Source of the DNA: Naematelia aurantialba
Lineage: Eukaryota; Basidiomycota; Tremellomycetes; Tremellales; Naemateliaceae
Assembly (NCBI GenBank): GCA_021527695.1
Contig: JAKFAO010000009.1
Span: 558,001-622,000, forward strand
Length of the DNA: 64,000 nucleotides
Direction of reading: 5' to 3'
Every line of letters begins with the position of its first letter. Within the stretch, counting starts at the first letter, position 1. The translations under genes were made by a program, and so were the position numbers. Positions 22,644 to 36,307 of this stretch are shown here, one piece after another. The notes below the pieces were generated by a model. That model was not told where the DNA came from, did no database searches, and saw only the letters and a list, made by a program, of their open reading frames with translations.

Positions 22644-22913
22644 CTATAGTCCAGCGATCTTCGGGCCGGACCGATTTAGTCTTGCTCGAGAGTGGCCAAA
22701 CTGTGGGCGATGTGGATGCGGGAGTGGCGAGCCTCTGGCAGGGGCTCCTTGGTTGCAATGAGTATGGACAGGTAGTATCGGACCACGAGACGGGCAGTTT
22801 TTGGCAGGGCTGGGAGAGCCGCATACATGAAGGTATCCTGTGATGTATATACGATATGGCAGCGCAACGATGAATGTTGTTGCAAGTGAGATACAGTCGG
22901 AATGCGCGCTGTG

Positions 22914-23694
22914 TTACTTCTTCTTGATCTCCTTGAGTTTGATCGTTTCGTCGCCAATGAATATACCCTGACCGGATGAGCTGGATCCTGCACAAAGAGG
23001 AGTGACGTACCTTGCCTCGATATGGTTCTGGCTTTCGCCAGCTCCGTATTGAAGCAGCAAACTGACCGAGAGCGTGCTTGTCTATGCCCTGCAGCAGGAT
23101 CCTGGTGGGCGCCGGGCTGGTGGCAGTGATACCGTGTGGGATATCGATGATGACGGCATGAGAATAGCCGACTCTGAGGTTGATGCGGTCCACTGGGTGA
23201 GGTGGCTCGACGTAGGGCGGAGCCCCTGGTCTTTGTTTGGGTGGCCGGCGGGGGATCTGGGTCTGGAGGCGACGGAAGTTATCGGGGATCGGCTCGACGG
23301 CTGCACGGTATCCCACACCCACTAGCCGGAGCTCGATGCTGTAGCCCTCGGAAACGCCCCGGATGGCATTACTGATCAAGGTACGGGTCTTGCCCCAACT
23401 GCAACGCTGCCATTTGACCGCTGGGTCGTGCACGCCCACACTGAGGGTAGCGGCTTCGGCCTCGGGCGTCGGAGGCGTGAGAATGATAGACGGTCGGAGA
23501 GAGACGATCTGCGACCCTAGGGGCCCAGTGACGGTAAGAAATCGCAAGGCAGGAGGGGATGCCATGGGAAGGTCCGGCGAGATGGAGAGAGGGGGATAGG
23601 TGAGCTTCACAGCTGCTGGGATTGGGATGGGCGCCGAGCCGACATGGGATGCGGCCCTCGCAGATGTCGAGAACACCCGACGTGCCACCGACAT
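22914..23694 (-). CDS. MRPL6: Mitochondrial ribosomal protein uL6m
   Basis: Large-subunit mitoribosomal protein. It starts at 23694 with MSVARRVFSTSARAASHVG, a clear Arg/Ser mitochondrial presequence with a FSTSA-type cleavage region. uL6 features follow: LRFLTVTGPLGSQIVSL, TLISNAIRGVSEGYSIELRLVGVGYRA (the conserved GYxxxLxLxGxGYRA), GYSHAVIIDIPHGI, and [31 protein letters not shown]. One intron near the end precedes the terminal exon IFIGDETIKLKEIKKK. A longer open frame reaches upstream but would hide the presequence. Divergent from BuGZ-like (223 bp). Confidence 0.93.
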
Positions 23695-23917
23695 GCTGGG
23701 ACGAAGCGAATTGCAGATAGCCCAGCAGACAAAGAAGACGACGAGACGAAAACTGAGACTGAAGAATGAACACCGACTTTTGCGATGTTCATGCTGAATA
23801 GAGGCGGGCTCGAATAAGCTTTCGAGATGGGTTTCGCTACCTGCTTGATCCATTGCTCTCGTCAATCATCCATCACCCTTGTCAGTTGTCAGTTTATCAA
23901 CGGCTGGTATCAGGAAG

Positions 23918-25233
23918 ATGGGTAAGAAGAAGAAGACCCAAGTCTTTGTGAGTAGTCAGCATGAACGCACCGTGGTTCTCTGACGTTGGCAGGTGCTCAA
24001 GCCATGGTGTTGGTACTGCGAGCGCGAGTTTGAGGACGAGAAGGGTATGTCCTCACTGAAGTATACCCCTAGTGCCTGATTGCTGACAATGCCAGTACTG
24101 CTGCAGCATCAGAAATCAAAGCACTTCAAATGCCAACTATGTCCGCGGAAGCTTAACGTATGTTTCTTCCATCGGGCTTGGCTGACGCCTAGACTGCCGG
24201 CGGTCTCATGGTCCACAGTCAGCAGGTGCACAAGTGCGAACCCGAGCCGTGAGTGACTCGGTTGTTCCCTGATCTGACGTGCAGATTGACGAACACGCTC
24301 CCCGGGCGCGATGGGTACGATATCGAGATCTTCGGAATGGAGGGTGTACCGACGAATGCGTTGGCTGAATGGAAAGCGCGCAAAGAGTCGGAAGCTGGAT
24401 CGGCAGCACTCGCATCGGCAGCAGCTGCCAAACGGCCGCGGCACTCGTATACTGTCATTCCAGAGGCCGATCTGCAGGTCGCACTGGCGCAGCACAAGGC
24501 GTTGATGAAGGCGCGCGATGACCCCGGCCCGCCCGTCCCGTTCCCCTTTGCTGCGCCAGCAGGCATGCCGCCCTTCCTTCCACCCGGAATGGCGCCAGGG
24601 CAAGTCCACGTCGTAGTTGTACGCAGTGGTCGTCTCCAGCTGACCTTTCATTCAGCTTTCCACCGAATTTCGCACCAGGTATGGGGATGCCCCCGCCCAC
24701 CTTGCCACCTGGAGCGATGCCAGGCTTTGCACCGTGAGTCTCACAAATGGCTATGGAGCTGATGATCTGCAGCCCTCCTGCCGCTTTACCTCCGTTCCCG
24801 GCTGCTGGGCCACCGCCATTCCCTGGCGCGCCTCAAGTTCCCCAACAGCTCCCTCCCATCTCCTTCACCACACCATCGCGCCCGCCTCCAGGTCTGTCTC
24901 CGCTCCCGGTACCGCCTGCTACAACCTTGCCTACCAAGCCGGCTACGCCAACGACAACACCAACGGCGACTGCAACGGCAACGGCAACCGCAGCGCAAAC
25001 AGCAGCACCAGAGATCCTTCCACCCAAGGACGGGGTCATGTGGCCCGATGCCACTGCGTCACCGGTGAGCGAGATAGCCTGTGATACGTGCTCTGCAGAC
25101 GCTGATAGTCCTGCAGGCAGAGAAGAGAGCGCAGCAAAACCGCTATCGTTACACTTCGCCGACGCCAGATGGGCAGGGAAACGAAGACTCGACTGCAGGA
25201 AGGAAACGCAAGGCTGCTGCAGATTTCTTATAG
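23918..25233 (+). CDS. BuGZ/ZNF207-like zinc finger protein
   Basis: Starts MGKKKKTQVFVLKPWCWYCEREF. Two C2H2-type fingers follow: CWYCEREFEDEKVLLQHQKSKH and CQLCPRKLNTAGGLMVHSQQVH, the arrangement that defines BuGZ/ZNF207, a spindle and Bub3-associated protein also linked to splicing. Then come LPGRDGYDIEIFGMEGVP and a long low-complexity region rich in Pro, Gly, Met and Ala, as in the animal protein where it drives coacervation. The C-terminus is AEKRAQQNRYRY...GRKRKAAADFL. I do not see an unambiguous GLEBS (Bub3-binding) motif. Five or more introns; stop at 25233. Confidence 0.85.
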
Positions 25234-25588
25234 CGTTTGTAAAATGCATTTGCTGCCGACGTGTTCCCTACAATGGCAATGGGATAAGGCGTACAGTACA
25301 TATATGAAGGGCGAGCACAATGCTACACGACCGCCAATCTTCGTGTCGCCGTGCTTAGTTCTGGCTGGCTGTTCGCCATGGTTTGCGTATTGGTTCGATG
25401 CTGGTTGGATGCGGGCTACAATACTGGCTCGTTGCTTATTCGCCGCTTGCTCGATGCTTGTTCGCCACTTGTTCGATGCTTGTTCCCGCTTGGTCGATGC
25501 ACGACTGATCTGAGGCCCGCACGGCCCTATCCCACTGCTTCGTGGCCCAAGCCTAGCTCGACACGGGTAACGGCGCTGATCCCAATGA
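25234..25588. other. Convergent spacer with degenerate repeats
   Basis: Between two converging genes. At 25425-25505 it holds several imperfect copies of a GCTTGTTCGATGCTTG-like unit of about 18-20 bp. No gene seen. Confidence 0.5.
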
Positions 25589-26017
25589 TCACACCTCATC
25601 ACCGTCCTCGTCGTCTTCGCTCCCACTCTCGGAAACACGGACACTGCCGCCATCCGCATCTACGAGGTTGCCGCCTGCGTCGTACCCCCGGGCCATGCGA
25701 GTGGCCCTCCCCATCCCGCGTTTCACCTCGCCGAGGTCCTCCTTGCTCTTCTCCAGATCGCCAATGGCATCCTTCCAGGCCGTCAGAATGGCATTCAGAT
25801 CCGCCTGCAGAGTGCGCAAAGCCGTCGACGCAGAGTGATAGTACTGTGCAGTGCGCGAAATGCTCGCAATGGCGGCGGGAGAGAGCTGGGACTGTGGCTC
25901 GGCAGCTGCGAGGGGTATTGCGAGCGTGTCAGCGGCCGAGACGTTTGGCGCTCCAGGAAGTTGGTTGGGAGGGAGTATTGAGTAGTCGCACGTGAGTGCG
26001 GGCGTGGGTGCCGCCAT
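25589..26017 (-). CDS. Small acidic coiled-coil protein, possibly Gon7-like
   Basis: An intron-free frame of 142 residues: MAAPTPALTCDYSILPPNQL, a helical stretch SPAAIASISRTAQYYHSAST followed by ALRTLQADLNAILTAWKDAIG and EKSKEDLGEVKRGMGRATRMA, and an acidic tail SEDDEDGDEV. The combination of a short N-terminal strand-like part, an LQxDLNxxLT helix and an acidic tail recalls Gon7 of the KEOPS/EKC complex (t6A modification of tRNA), but the similarity is weak and I am not sure. A small coiled-coil subunit of another complex is equally possible. Divergent from MetAP2 (417 bp). Confidence 0.55.
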   Translation of the reverse strand: MAAPTPALTCDYSILPPNQLPGAPNVSAADTLAIPLAAAEPQSQLSPAAIASISRTAQYYHSASTALRTLQADLNAILTAWKDAIGDLEKSKEDLGEVKRGMGRATRMARGYDAGGNLVDADGGSVRVSESGSEDDEDGDEV

Positions 26018-26434
26018 GTCTGCGATGCGAGAGTGCAGATGAGCGACTAGTGAACGACAAGGACAAAGGACACCAGTCTGCTCAAACCTGAGACCATCCG
26101 GCCAGCCGAGGTCTGTCAGAAATAGTTGGTATGACGGCACAATTAATTGTTGCATCAAAACGGCTCCAAGACGTCCAGCACAAAGCACAACATCGCTCCA
26201 GCTCAAGAGCGGGGCTGATCAGGTATGTGGCATCTACGCTGAGTTTTGGATACACACCCAAAGACCCTCTCCCCACAATGATGTTCGTCAACCGATATGT
26301 TAGACTTCTGCAGTGGCCGCGAGGCTCCAAGACAGACAATGTACCTCGACACCTGAGCCTTCGAATCTTTCCGCATTTCCCACAAACGACTAGGTCGTAC
26401 GAGAGTGGGCTGACTTACTTCAGTGCTGTGCGCG
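26018..26434. other. Divergent promoter region
   Basis: Shared upstream region of the small coiled-coil gene (-) and MetAP2 (+). I see no recognisable TATA box, repeat or RNA gene. Confidence 0.4.
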
Positions 26435-28328
<1,894 letters not shown>

Positions 28329-28631
28329 TCGTCAACGGGGACCACTTGGCCTGTCTACCAGTCGATCACTCGACTCGATCACCCGACCCTCTACCATTCT
28401 ACTACTCTACTACTCAATCACTCTACCACTCTACCAGTCAACCAGTCAACCAGTCGACCACTCTACTACTCGACCGCTCGGCGCTTCGAGGACCCGCCCA
28501 CTCGAGCACTCGAGACGATATCGAGACGTTTGCGCATATCTATCACCGCTAATCGTTCAATCGCCTCGCCCTGTATCCATCATGTCCACATACGACCTTG
28601 ATATCACGTTGCATGCATGCCCTGTCATTAA
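28329..28631. other. Convergent spacer with CTACYACTC repeats
   Basis: 3' regions of MetAP2 and GOS1. Contains repeated CTACTACTC, CTACCACTC and CAGTCAACCAGTCGACC units at about 28370-28480. No gene seen. Confidence 0.5.
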
Positions 28632-29998
28632 TCATATACCAAACATGTAGCCTAGCAGCAATACCACGCAGACCCCCGTCACACATCCAACAATGATGGT
28701 ATCCCGTCTCCTCCGCGTTCGGATCATCGTGATGAGTGAGTTTATACCTGGCATCTGGCTCAACACACCACCCATCCGCGAGTCGATGCGCGCGAGCATC
28801 GTCCGTTGCTGCGCAAAGTCTTCCCGAGTAGCATATGCCTGACTGCGGGGGTGTCAGTCTTGGCTGTGTCTGTCTCGAAGCGCAATCTTCGTCCCAGTCT
28901 TAGTCCGGTTCAGTCCCTGGTCGGACCTAGGAGTGGAGAAAAGAGGAGACAAGTGGGAGAGGGAGATGAAAGGGGAGAGAAGGAAGACTTACTTGAGGGT
29001 ATCGTCCATCATGCGGTGACTCGAGTCGATGCGACTCCGATCCGCGAGCAGTGCGTCCGTCTGAGACGAGGTTGCCGACTTGTAGTCGCTGCATCACACC
29101 ACACGCGTTAGCTCTCGCGAATGCTGGTGTCGGCGTCCAGGCGTGCGCCAGCGTGGAAAGGAATGTGTGCAAGGGAGGCGTATGTGTGTAGTGTGTAGTG
29201 TAAAGTGGCGCATGTACTGACCTGATGTCCTTGCGGACAGAGCCGAGGAGGTTGGAGCGTTGGATCGCTTGGTCCACGTTGGCCTGCGCTTCTTAGCAGC
29301 TAGCCATGACATCCCATCATCGTCCCGTCCGCCACTGCCTGGCCCACTCCTCATCACTTTCTCATCCACTCATGACTCTCATCCTCATAACGAGTCTCAT
29401 CCTCATCGCGATTCTCATCCTCATCACGATTCTGGTCCTGACCCTGTTCCTCCTACTCCTCATGACCACGATCCTCTTTCAAGATCCAACTCTCATCCCG
29501 AGAGGGCTCAGCAGCAAAACACCAACTCACTCGTGTGCGGACAAAGTCACGGCGATAGTCGTCGAGATTGTCACGATGGCGCTGTGCGGCATGCTGCATC
29601 GAAGATGACGGGGGCTGAGAGGGCGAGTTGATCAGGGCCATGAGGTCGTCGATCGCTTGTTCCAGCTGCGATGGTCAGTGGGTGTCTCGCTCTCGAATCT
29701 CAATCGGCGGCGGGCGAGGGGGAAAGCAACAGGACGGGAAAGCGAGCATAAGCATCAAAAGTGTAAAGTAGCGTACCTTTCCCAGCAGCTCCTCGACCTC
29801 CTCCTCGACCAACTTGTACCCGCCCACGCCCTCATCATCAAGGCTGCCTGGAGAACTGGACGAGCCGGCACTGGGACCTGAGAACGTCGAGGAGCGGGAG
29901 ATGGTCGCTGCCAGACGGGAGTACGAGGCGAGTTTAGCGTCTAGTGCAGTCTCGAGTGCCCGGGCATGCTTGCGCGCGTTGTCCCATGCTGTCGACAT
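28632..29998 (-). CDS. GOS1: Golgi Qb-SNARE GOS1 (GS28)
   Basis: Qb-SNARE of intra-Golgi traffic. It starts MSTAWDNARKHARALETALD, with the N-terminal helical domain (VEEEVEELLGK, LEQAIDDLMALINSPS, HRDNLDDYRRDFVRTR). Then come VDQAIQRSNLLGSVRKDI and the SNARE motif REDFAQQRTMLARIDSRMGG followed by SQMPGINSLITMIRTRRRR. A C-terminal membrane anchor (TIIVGCVTGVCVVLLLGYMF) ends in GI and stops at 28632. Five introns; two contain degenerate TCATCCTCATC repeats (29370-29470) or purine tracts on the plus strand. It is divergent from a p24 gene (207 bp between starts), another early secretory pathway gene. Confidence 0.92.
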
Positions 29999-30205
29999 CG
30001 CGAATGGCAAGCATAGATGCACACTGCAACACGGCGACATGCACAGCCAAGTCACAGCCGCCCCGGCCCCGGTAATCTAAAAGGGGGACTGAATAAGAAC
30101 TGAGAGCAGTCGCGTCCAGTGCCACTGCAGGCTATTCTGATGAGCTGGAGCCTGTCTCTCTCCAAAATAGTCTTTGCAGTTTGCTCAGCGTGGCTGCAAC
30201 TCTCG

Positions 30206-31421
30206 ATGCTGGCTACGTGGAGGAGATGGGCAGTCGTGCCGCTGCTGGCGCTGGCATTTATCAGCCGAGTAAACGCCACGGCCCTCACTACCATGCTGGC
30301 CGGTAACCAGCGGTCGTGTTTCTACGCCGACGTCGACGGCTCTGGCGAGAAGATTGGTGAGTCCATAGAAAGGCTGTTTCTCCACGATTTCCGTGTCACT
30401 GTGTATCAGGTGCTTATGCAGCGCAGGGTTCTACTTTGCCGTTCAGTCTGGCGGCAACTTTGATGTCGACTACGTCGTGATGGATCCAGACGACAAGGTG
30501 CTACTCGAAGGGACCAACGAGAAGCAGGGCGACTACATTTTCACTGCGAACAAGGTACGTCTCGCTCGTACCCCTTGAGTGCGTTATGTGCTGCTGGATG
30601 GCTTAACGGGCTGTGTGGGCCGTGCGAGCTGGGCTGACATGGTGTGCTGACCCCTTCGGTGCAGATTGGCGAATACTCGTTCTGCTTTGAAAACGAAGCT
30701 TCCATGTCAGACAAGCTCCTAGATTTTGAGTACGTCCGTCTTATATCCCAGCCTGTCGTCCAGCTCCTCCATCTTACATCCCACCCTGCCGTCCAGCTCC
30801 TCTAGGGTACCCCGTTAAACCTGCTGACAACGCTGTGCAGCATCATGGTCGAGTCGGAACCGCGGAGGGCACTGTCTGCGCAACAGGCCCCTCTGAGGGA
30901 ACATACCTCGACACTGGAGGAGAGCACGTACAAGATCAGTGGGTTGTTGAGCAGCATCACCCGGTCTCAGAAATAGTAAGCTCCTTGCATCTTTCTCCCT
31001 CCCTCCCTCCCTTCTTTCCGTTCGCCTTGACCCTTCTTCCTTCCTTGCTTCCTTGCTTCCTTCTTCCTTCTTCCTTCTCCTCCTCTCCTTTTCTCTTCCC
31101 TTTCCGCATCCCTGCATTCCTTCCGCTTGTCTCGGCGGAACCTCTTCTGACCGACGACAGCTTCCACACACGGCATCACCGCAACTACTCGACCGTCCTG
31201 TCGACGCAATCTCGAATATTCTGGTTCACCGTCTTGGAGAGTCTCACCGTGATTGGCATGTCAATGTATGTTCGCCCTCCACCTCTCGCAGCGTAGCGCT
31301 GAGCAGGCAGGTTGCAAGTATGGGTACTCAAGACATTCTTCTCGCGGCCAGGCAGGTACATCTGTCTCGCCAAGACACCGCATGAATTGTCGGCTGATGA
31401 AACAGGCGGTACAAAGTATAA
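30206..31421 (+). CDS. p24 family cargo receptor (EMP24/TMED2-like)
   Basis: Type I membrane protein of COPII/COPI vesicles. A signal peptide (MLATWRRWAVVPLLALAF, cleavage near VNA) is followed by the GOLD domain: SCFYADVDGSGEKIG, FYFAVQSGGNFDVDYVVMDP, GDYIFTANKIGEYSFCFENE with the paired cysteines. Then a coiled-coil linker, a membrane span (IFWFTVLESLTVIGMSMMQV) and a short cytosolic tail LKTFFSRPGRRYKV. The tail, with FF and basic residues, fits the p24-beta (Emp24) branch. The tail is completed by a final mini-exon after 31361. An upstream in-frame ATG near 30140 exists, but 30206 gives a normal signal peptide. The intron at 30985-31130 is pyrimidine-rich. Confidence 0.88.
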
Positions 31422-31442
31422 GCATGCATACATTCATTCTGG

Positions 31443-33184
31443 TCATCTGCCCCTGCGCTCTGCCTCCATCCGAGTCGATTCGTGCACGGTGATAGCCTCG
31501 TCCACCCATGGCATCTGGAACAGATCGCTCCGCCGCAGATCTTCCTCCCTCACACTCCCGCCATTTGGCCCGCTTACGCCAATCTGATATCCCAGCATCT
31601 GGTCAAGATCGCGTGCTTGAGCCGCCAGCCAATTTTGAATAAACGTATATGGCTCAGCGCTAGAAATCCTGTCAGCCGACCCTGTGATCTTGATTTGTGA
31701 CCTTTGCTGTGAACAACTCACGCAAAGGCCTCTAGAAAGTCGCGTTTCTGCTTGAGATCACGAGCAAAGTATGCCAGCTCGCCGACCTTGTCCTCGAGCC
31801 TGACAATCTCTCTGCCCTCGTCACCTTCAAAAGATTGCACAATGTAAGCCATCTTGGATTTCAGAGGGTCGTCAATCTCGATGGGAATGTCGAAACACTT
31901 GTGGTGGAGATTGAAGCTTTGATCGGTTCTGCCGGTAAGCCCCACTCCAGTCAATCCAAACGCACCGTATAGTGTATGGAATGACCACTGGATGCGGATG
32001 ATTGAGGAAGCGCGTGACGAGTTCTGGTAATTGATGGAACGCGACTCCTTCTTGGCCAGGCGGCATAATCTGGATGTATGAGCGGCCATGCACGTCTGTG
32101 TCCCGGACACTGGACTGACTTTCTCAATACCGCCGATAGGGCGGATGATGGTGCCGTCCTCTTTATCTTGCGCTCCCACGACTTTGATGAGCTTCCACAC
32201 GGCTGCCAGCACATCGGCCCTGGTGCCCTCTTTCATGGCGATCAGCCCGTCCAGAGGAGGCAGGATCCGGAATCGTTCGGGATAATGAGCAACATGCAGG
32301 ATGATGCGACAGTTGACGTTGACATCGCCCCGCCTCAAGACCTCGAACCCATCCAGCGGCTCTTGCAGCGTTTGGGGATGCCACTGCAGCCCGTCAGACT
32401 CACTCCAGCATGGACGCGTTTGTTAGGGATCATGGCTTAGGGCATTATGTCATATGGGATGGCATACCTCGACAATGTTGCCCTCGGGATAGGTGGGTGG
32501 CTCTCGATTGTCAAACTCCACAATGACTGATCGCAAGAACGACGAGAATTTGCGCTTCGACTTGTCTAGTCGTGCATTGCCGCTCTGGACTATCAGCCGA
32601 CATATGCGATGTAGCCTCACATCTAGCAGCCTGCCCTCGACGCGGAGGATCCAGCCGGCGATGCCCTTGCCGGTATTCACGTCAATATTCTGAACAGACA
32701 CACCGCCCTGTTCCCGCGCCTGTGCGGCCCCCTCGTCCTGCCACGTTTGGTGGTGCGCCGTATTCGACACAAACACACGCAATGTGCGCTTGACCTGCTG
32801 GCATCAGTATCTTCTCGGTACGGGGCTGGGAGAGACGCACACGTATAGGCCGACCGAGTGCGTCGTTGATCTCTGCCTTCTTCCGCAGCAGCGTCCAATC
32901 GAGCTTCTGCTCGACCTTCATCAATTCCGTAAACGCCGGCGAATCGGGAACGAGCGAGGCGAGCACATGTGGAGGTGGAAGCGGAGGTCGCTGATGTTTC
33001 CTGGGCGGGGTCAGCGGGAACCCAAAGTATCGTCCAGATATGTGTCGTTCTAGGTGAGATGACTTATCACTCACGTCCGCCGCGATGCATCTGCTTCACT
33101 CTCGGCGCGGCGCTTGACATCCACCGTGCTCTGTCCTGGTGTCGGTGGTGGAAGCTGCGAGGGACCTGGGGTCGACTGAGCCAT
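31443..33184 (-). CDS. SWI/SNF-family SWIB subunit (SMARCD/Snf12/Rsc6)
   Basis: Chromatin-remodelling complex subunit. It starts MAQSTPGPSQLPPPTPGQS. The family N-terminal block is KVEQKLDWTLLRKKAEINDA followed by LGRPIRVKRTLRVFVSNTA, then GIAGWILRVEGRLLD and KSKRKFSSFLRSVIVEFDN. The SWIB domain is RFRILPPLDGLIAMKEGTRA then DVLAAVWKLIKVVGAQD and the second half MPPGQEGVAFHQLPELVTRFL. The C-terminus, YTFIQNWLAAQARDLDQMLG then FQMPWVDEAITVHES, also matches SMARCD. Convergent with p24 (21 bp between stops) and divergent from RRP36 (163 bp). Whether it serves SWI/SNF, RSC or both cannot be told. Confidence 0.88.
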
Positions 33185-33347
33185 ATTTTGTTGATGATGA
33201 AAGAGTGAAAAACACGCGACGAGCAGAAACCAGTTGGGACTTGGGATTCACCGCATTGGCTGCTGAATTTAGTTCCGTCATCTGGGTGGGGGTAGTGGTG
33301 ATACAAATTTTGGCGTGTCGCTACGACTTGTCATTCAAGTGCATGCA

Positions 33348-34766
33348 ATGATCGGGAAGAGGCAGCGGATCGCGTCTCCAGACGACAGCATCATCGCGAG
33401 CGACTCGGAGGTTGACGAATTCGCCGAAAGCGATGGCGACGACCATGGGGCCGACGGATTGGGCTTGTACCAGCCCGACGATTGGCAAGGAGATGAAGAT
33501 GACGACGATGAGGAGGAGGATAGGGATGAGGAGGATGAAGATGACGACGATGAGGAGGAGGATAGCGATGACTTTGGGGAACATGCCAAGAGCTCGAGCT
33601 TGCAGATGGTGAGGCCACGGCGGAATCCGAGCTGATCTTTGCTAGCGCAGACTTCAGCGAGGTGAGGATTGCTGCTGCAGCTAGAACATGACACAGAAGC
33701 AGAGCTCATTCTCAGGTCTGGACAAATTACCACTCGAGACGCTAGCAAAGGCCCAAGCGTCGCTTGGTCTCTCTCGTACCCAGCAACAACAGCAAGCCGA
33801 GGCAGGACCATCACGCGTCACCGTCGATGGTGTCAAGGCTCAGCTGGCGGAGATCCGAAAACAGAAACAGAAAGAACAGAAACGGCAGGGGGAACGGGAA
33901 CGGGAACGGCATGGAGATAGACGGCCGGGAGAGACGAAAGAGCAGGAAGCTGAGCGCATAAGGCGGGATAGCAAGCATGCGTAAGTACCACATGCTGCAG
34001 CGAGCTGAGGGCAGCCCCGTGGCCATGAGCACGAAGAAACAAGTGTCCCGCACGCGGCCTGTGGTAGCTGTCCCCAAGGCTGTATGTCCAACAGACTGGC
34101 AGTGACGCCACCAGTGATCCAAGCTGTTGCTGACTGCTTGCTCATAGGAGCGGCGCGATCCTCGGTTCTCCACCGTCTCGGCTGGACACGTCGATCCCCT
34201 CATCCACAGCCGGGCATACGGCTTTCTCCCAGGCATGCTACGCGCCGAATTTGACCAACTCAAAACGGCCGTCGCTGTCGCTGCCAAGGCGGAGCGTAAT
34301 GCGCCCCGCGCGGAACGGGAAGCCCGTACTGCCGAGCGCGAGCGACTGGAGCACCAGTTGGCGCGGATACGCACTCGCGTGGAACGGACGGAACGAGAAG
34401 CGCGAGAGAGGGACGTATTGGCTGCTGCTAAGAAGGCGGAAGCCCAGAAACGCAAAGAGGGCAAGGGGGCGTGGTACATGAAGAAATGTGAGCGACTTCC
34501 TCACCCGAACCGCGGGTGCGAGTGCGAGTGCCGTGCTCGACAAGTGCCGTGCTCGACAGTGGTGTACGAGGTGGAAGAGCCAGGCTGACGATATGTGCAG
34601 CGGAACAGCGGGACCTGCTGCTCAAGTCCAAGTTCGACGCCCTGGAGCAACGCGGCGGCAAGACGGCGGTCAAGAAGGCTGTGGAGAAGAAGAGGAAAAA
34701 GGTCGCGAGCAAGGAGAAGAAGAGCCGCCCGTTTGCCAAGCAGCCACGGACCGACGCGGCGGTGTA
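33348..34766 (+). CDS. RRP36: rRNA biogenesis protein RRP36
   Basis: Nucleolar factor for early 35S pre-rRNA cleavage. The start MIGKRQRIASPDDSIIASDS leads into a very acidic stretch made of imperfect GATGAGGAGGAGGAT repeats (about 33490-33575). The conserved domain begins at MSTKKQVSRTRPVVAVPKAE, then RRDPRFSTVSAGHV, RAYGFLPGMLRAEFDQLK, a highly charged Arg/Glu coiled coil, KGAWYMKKSEQRDLLLKSKF, and KKRKKVASKEKKSRPF near the end. These are the hallmark blocks of RRP36. About five introns. Divergent from the SWIB subunit, convergent with RPL24; both flank a region of ribosome genes. Confidence 0.9.
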
Positions 34767-35111
34767 GCACGCGTAAATGTAAACGGGAGTGGATGACTGG
34801 ATGGTGTTTGCAGAGGGAAACGATGTGTCCATGCGGATGGTGGGTATGTGTAGACAGAGATGGGAGCGTCCGTGTGGAGGAGCAGCCCTGTATGATAAAT
34901 GTAGATGCCCTTTGGCGCGGCGAGCGACCGCTGTCCAGCATGTACGCGTATGGCAAGTCTTACATGGCAGCAGACTGACCCTATCGGCTACGATCCGTCC
35001 CATCCTGCATCCACACCGCATCCGCATCCGCCTCCGCAGGTGCAGATATAGCTACAGCTACAGCCACACGTGCAGCCTAGCTACAGTCACAGCCACAGCC
35101 GCAGGCGCAGC
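34767..35111. other. Convergent spacer RRP36/RPL24 with GCTACA/GCCACA repeats
   Basis: 3' regions of two ribosome-related genes. 35048-35108 is a run of GCTACA, GCCACA and GCAGGC-type hexamers. No gene seen. Confidence 0.5.
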
Positions 35112-36063
35112 TTAACGGCCACCCTTGCCAGCGCCGCCCTTCATGCTCTGCTTGGACACCTTTGGCCCGCCAACAGCGCCCTGGGGCTTGGTGGCCTTCT
35201 TTGCCTCCTTGTCCCGCCTCTCCGACTTGGCTTTGGTGATGGCTGCCTGACGGGCGGCGGCGCGCACCTCGGGCTTGGCAGTTCGCTTGGCGATGATCGC
35301 CGAGAGGTCGGCACCGACGATTCCACGCTGCAAAGGCGCACGCATCAGTGCCGCCCGACGAGAGAGGGTGCGGGCTGGGGAGGTCCACTGGGAGCGGGGC
35401 TTACCTGGACCTTGACGTTCTTCCTGCTCCTCTTCTTGGCGACCTCCTCCGTGATACCCTTCTTGTGCATCCTGCAGGCGTCAGTCTATGGTCTGCGTTC
35501 GTGAACAAGGCAGCGCCGGAGTCGATCCATGACTCCATCATCCGTCCTCCGGTATCCACCATCATCGTGGAGGACACTATCCACCCATCGAGACGCCGTA
35601 CCAGATCCCATCCAGCCAGACACCATCACGAGACACTCGAGACTATCCCAACGACCTCTCTATGCAGCGACAACGACCTCAATCTCGATCGCAATCCTGC
35701 CCTTCTGCCTTCTGGAAGAAACTCGACTGACCTCCTGTACACCTGAGTCCACGCGATCTTCCGAGGGTTTTTGCGCTGGAGGAAGAGCGACTCGTTCTTC
35801 GAGTTGAGGAACCGGAAGACCTGCATCATTAGCAAATGCCTCGTTCATGCCTATGCCGATGCCGAGGCTCATTTGCAGACCGAAATCAACCCCAGGCCGG
35901 TCCGGGTGGGTCCGGACGGCGTGAAGCTTAGGATGGTATGGGAACAGGAATGGTTTTCATGGTCGTAATGAACACCACTCACCTTGGAGTCACCGCGGAC
36001 GTAGGTCTTTCCCCGGCACGGGTAGACCTTGTAGCCTGAAAAGTCGCAACGGTCGACACGCAT
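35112..36063 (-). CDS. RPL24: 60S ribosomal protein eL24
   Basis: Starts [20 protein letters not shown], then [20 protein letters not shown] and [58 protein letters not shown], and a Lys/Ala/Gly-rich tail ending GGAGKGGR. All blocks match eukaryotic eL24. Four exons; the longest intron (about 35475-35740) has no clear RNA gene. The upstream region holds TGACGTCACGTG at 36308-36319 and an AGCCCTAT at 36249-36256, both resembling known fungal ribosomal-protein promoter sites (Cbf1 and Tbf1 type). Confidence 0.95.
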
Positions 36064-36307
36064 TCTGTGCTGCGTCAGCGGGTCGGCGACGGCACCAAGA
36101 GATGAGAATGTACTTGGAGGCTGCTGTCGATGCTTGACGGATGAACGATTCGCGGACGCCTCGAACAGCAAGTCAAGGTATCGACAAGTGCCACAAACGG
36201 CGAAATTGAAACGCCGACAATCCCCTTGCCGCCTTGGTGTCGGACTTTAGCCCTATAGCCGAGACTTGCGGCGAGAACAAATGGACGCCTGAAGGGTGGC
36301 AAATGCA

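Noticed and set aside
35475..35560. Box C/D snoRNA-like sequence in an RPL24 intron (ATGATGG and CTGA on the minus strand, with a GGAGTC/GACTCC hairpin)
   Set aside because: The CTGA coincides with the intron branch site and the C box is imperfect; not enough for an RNA gene call.
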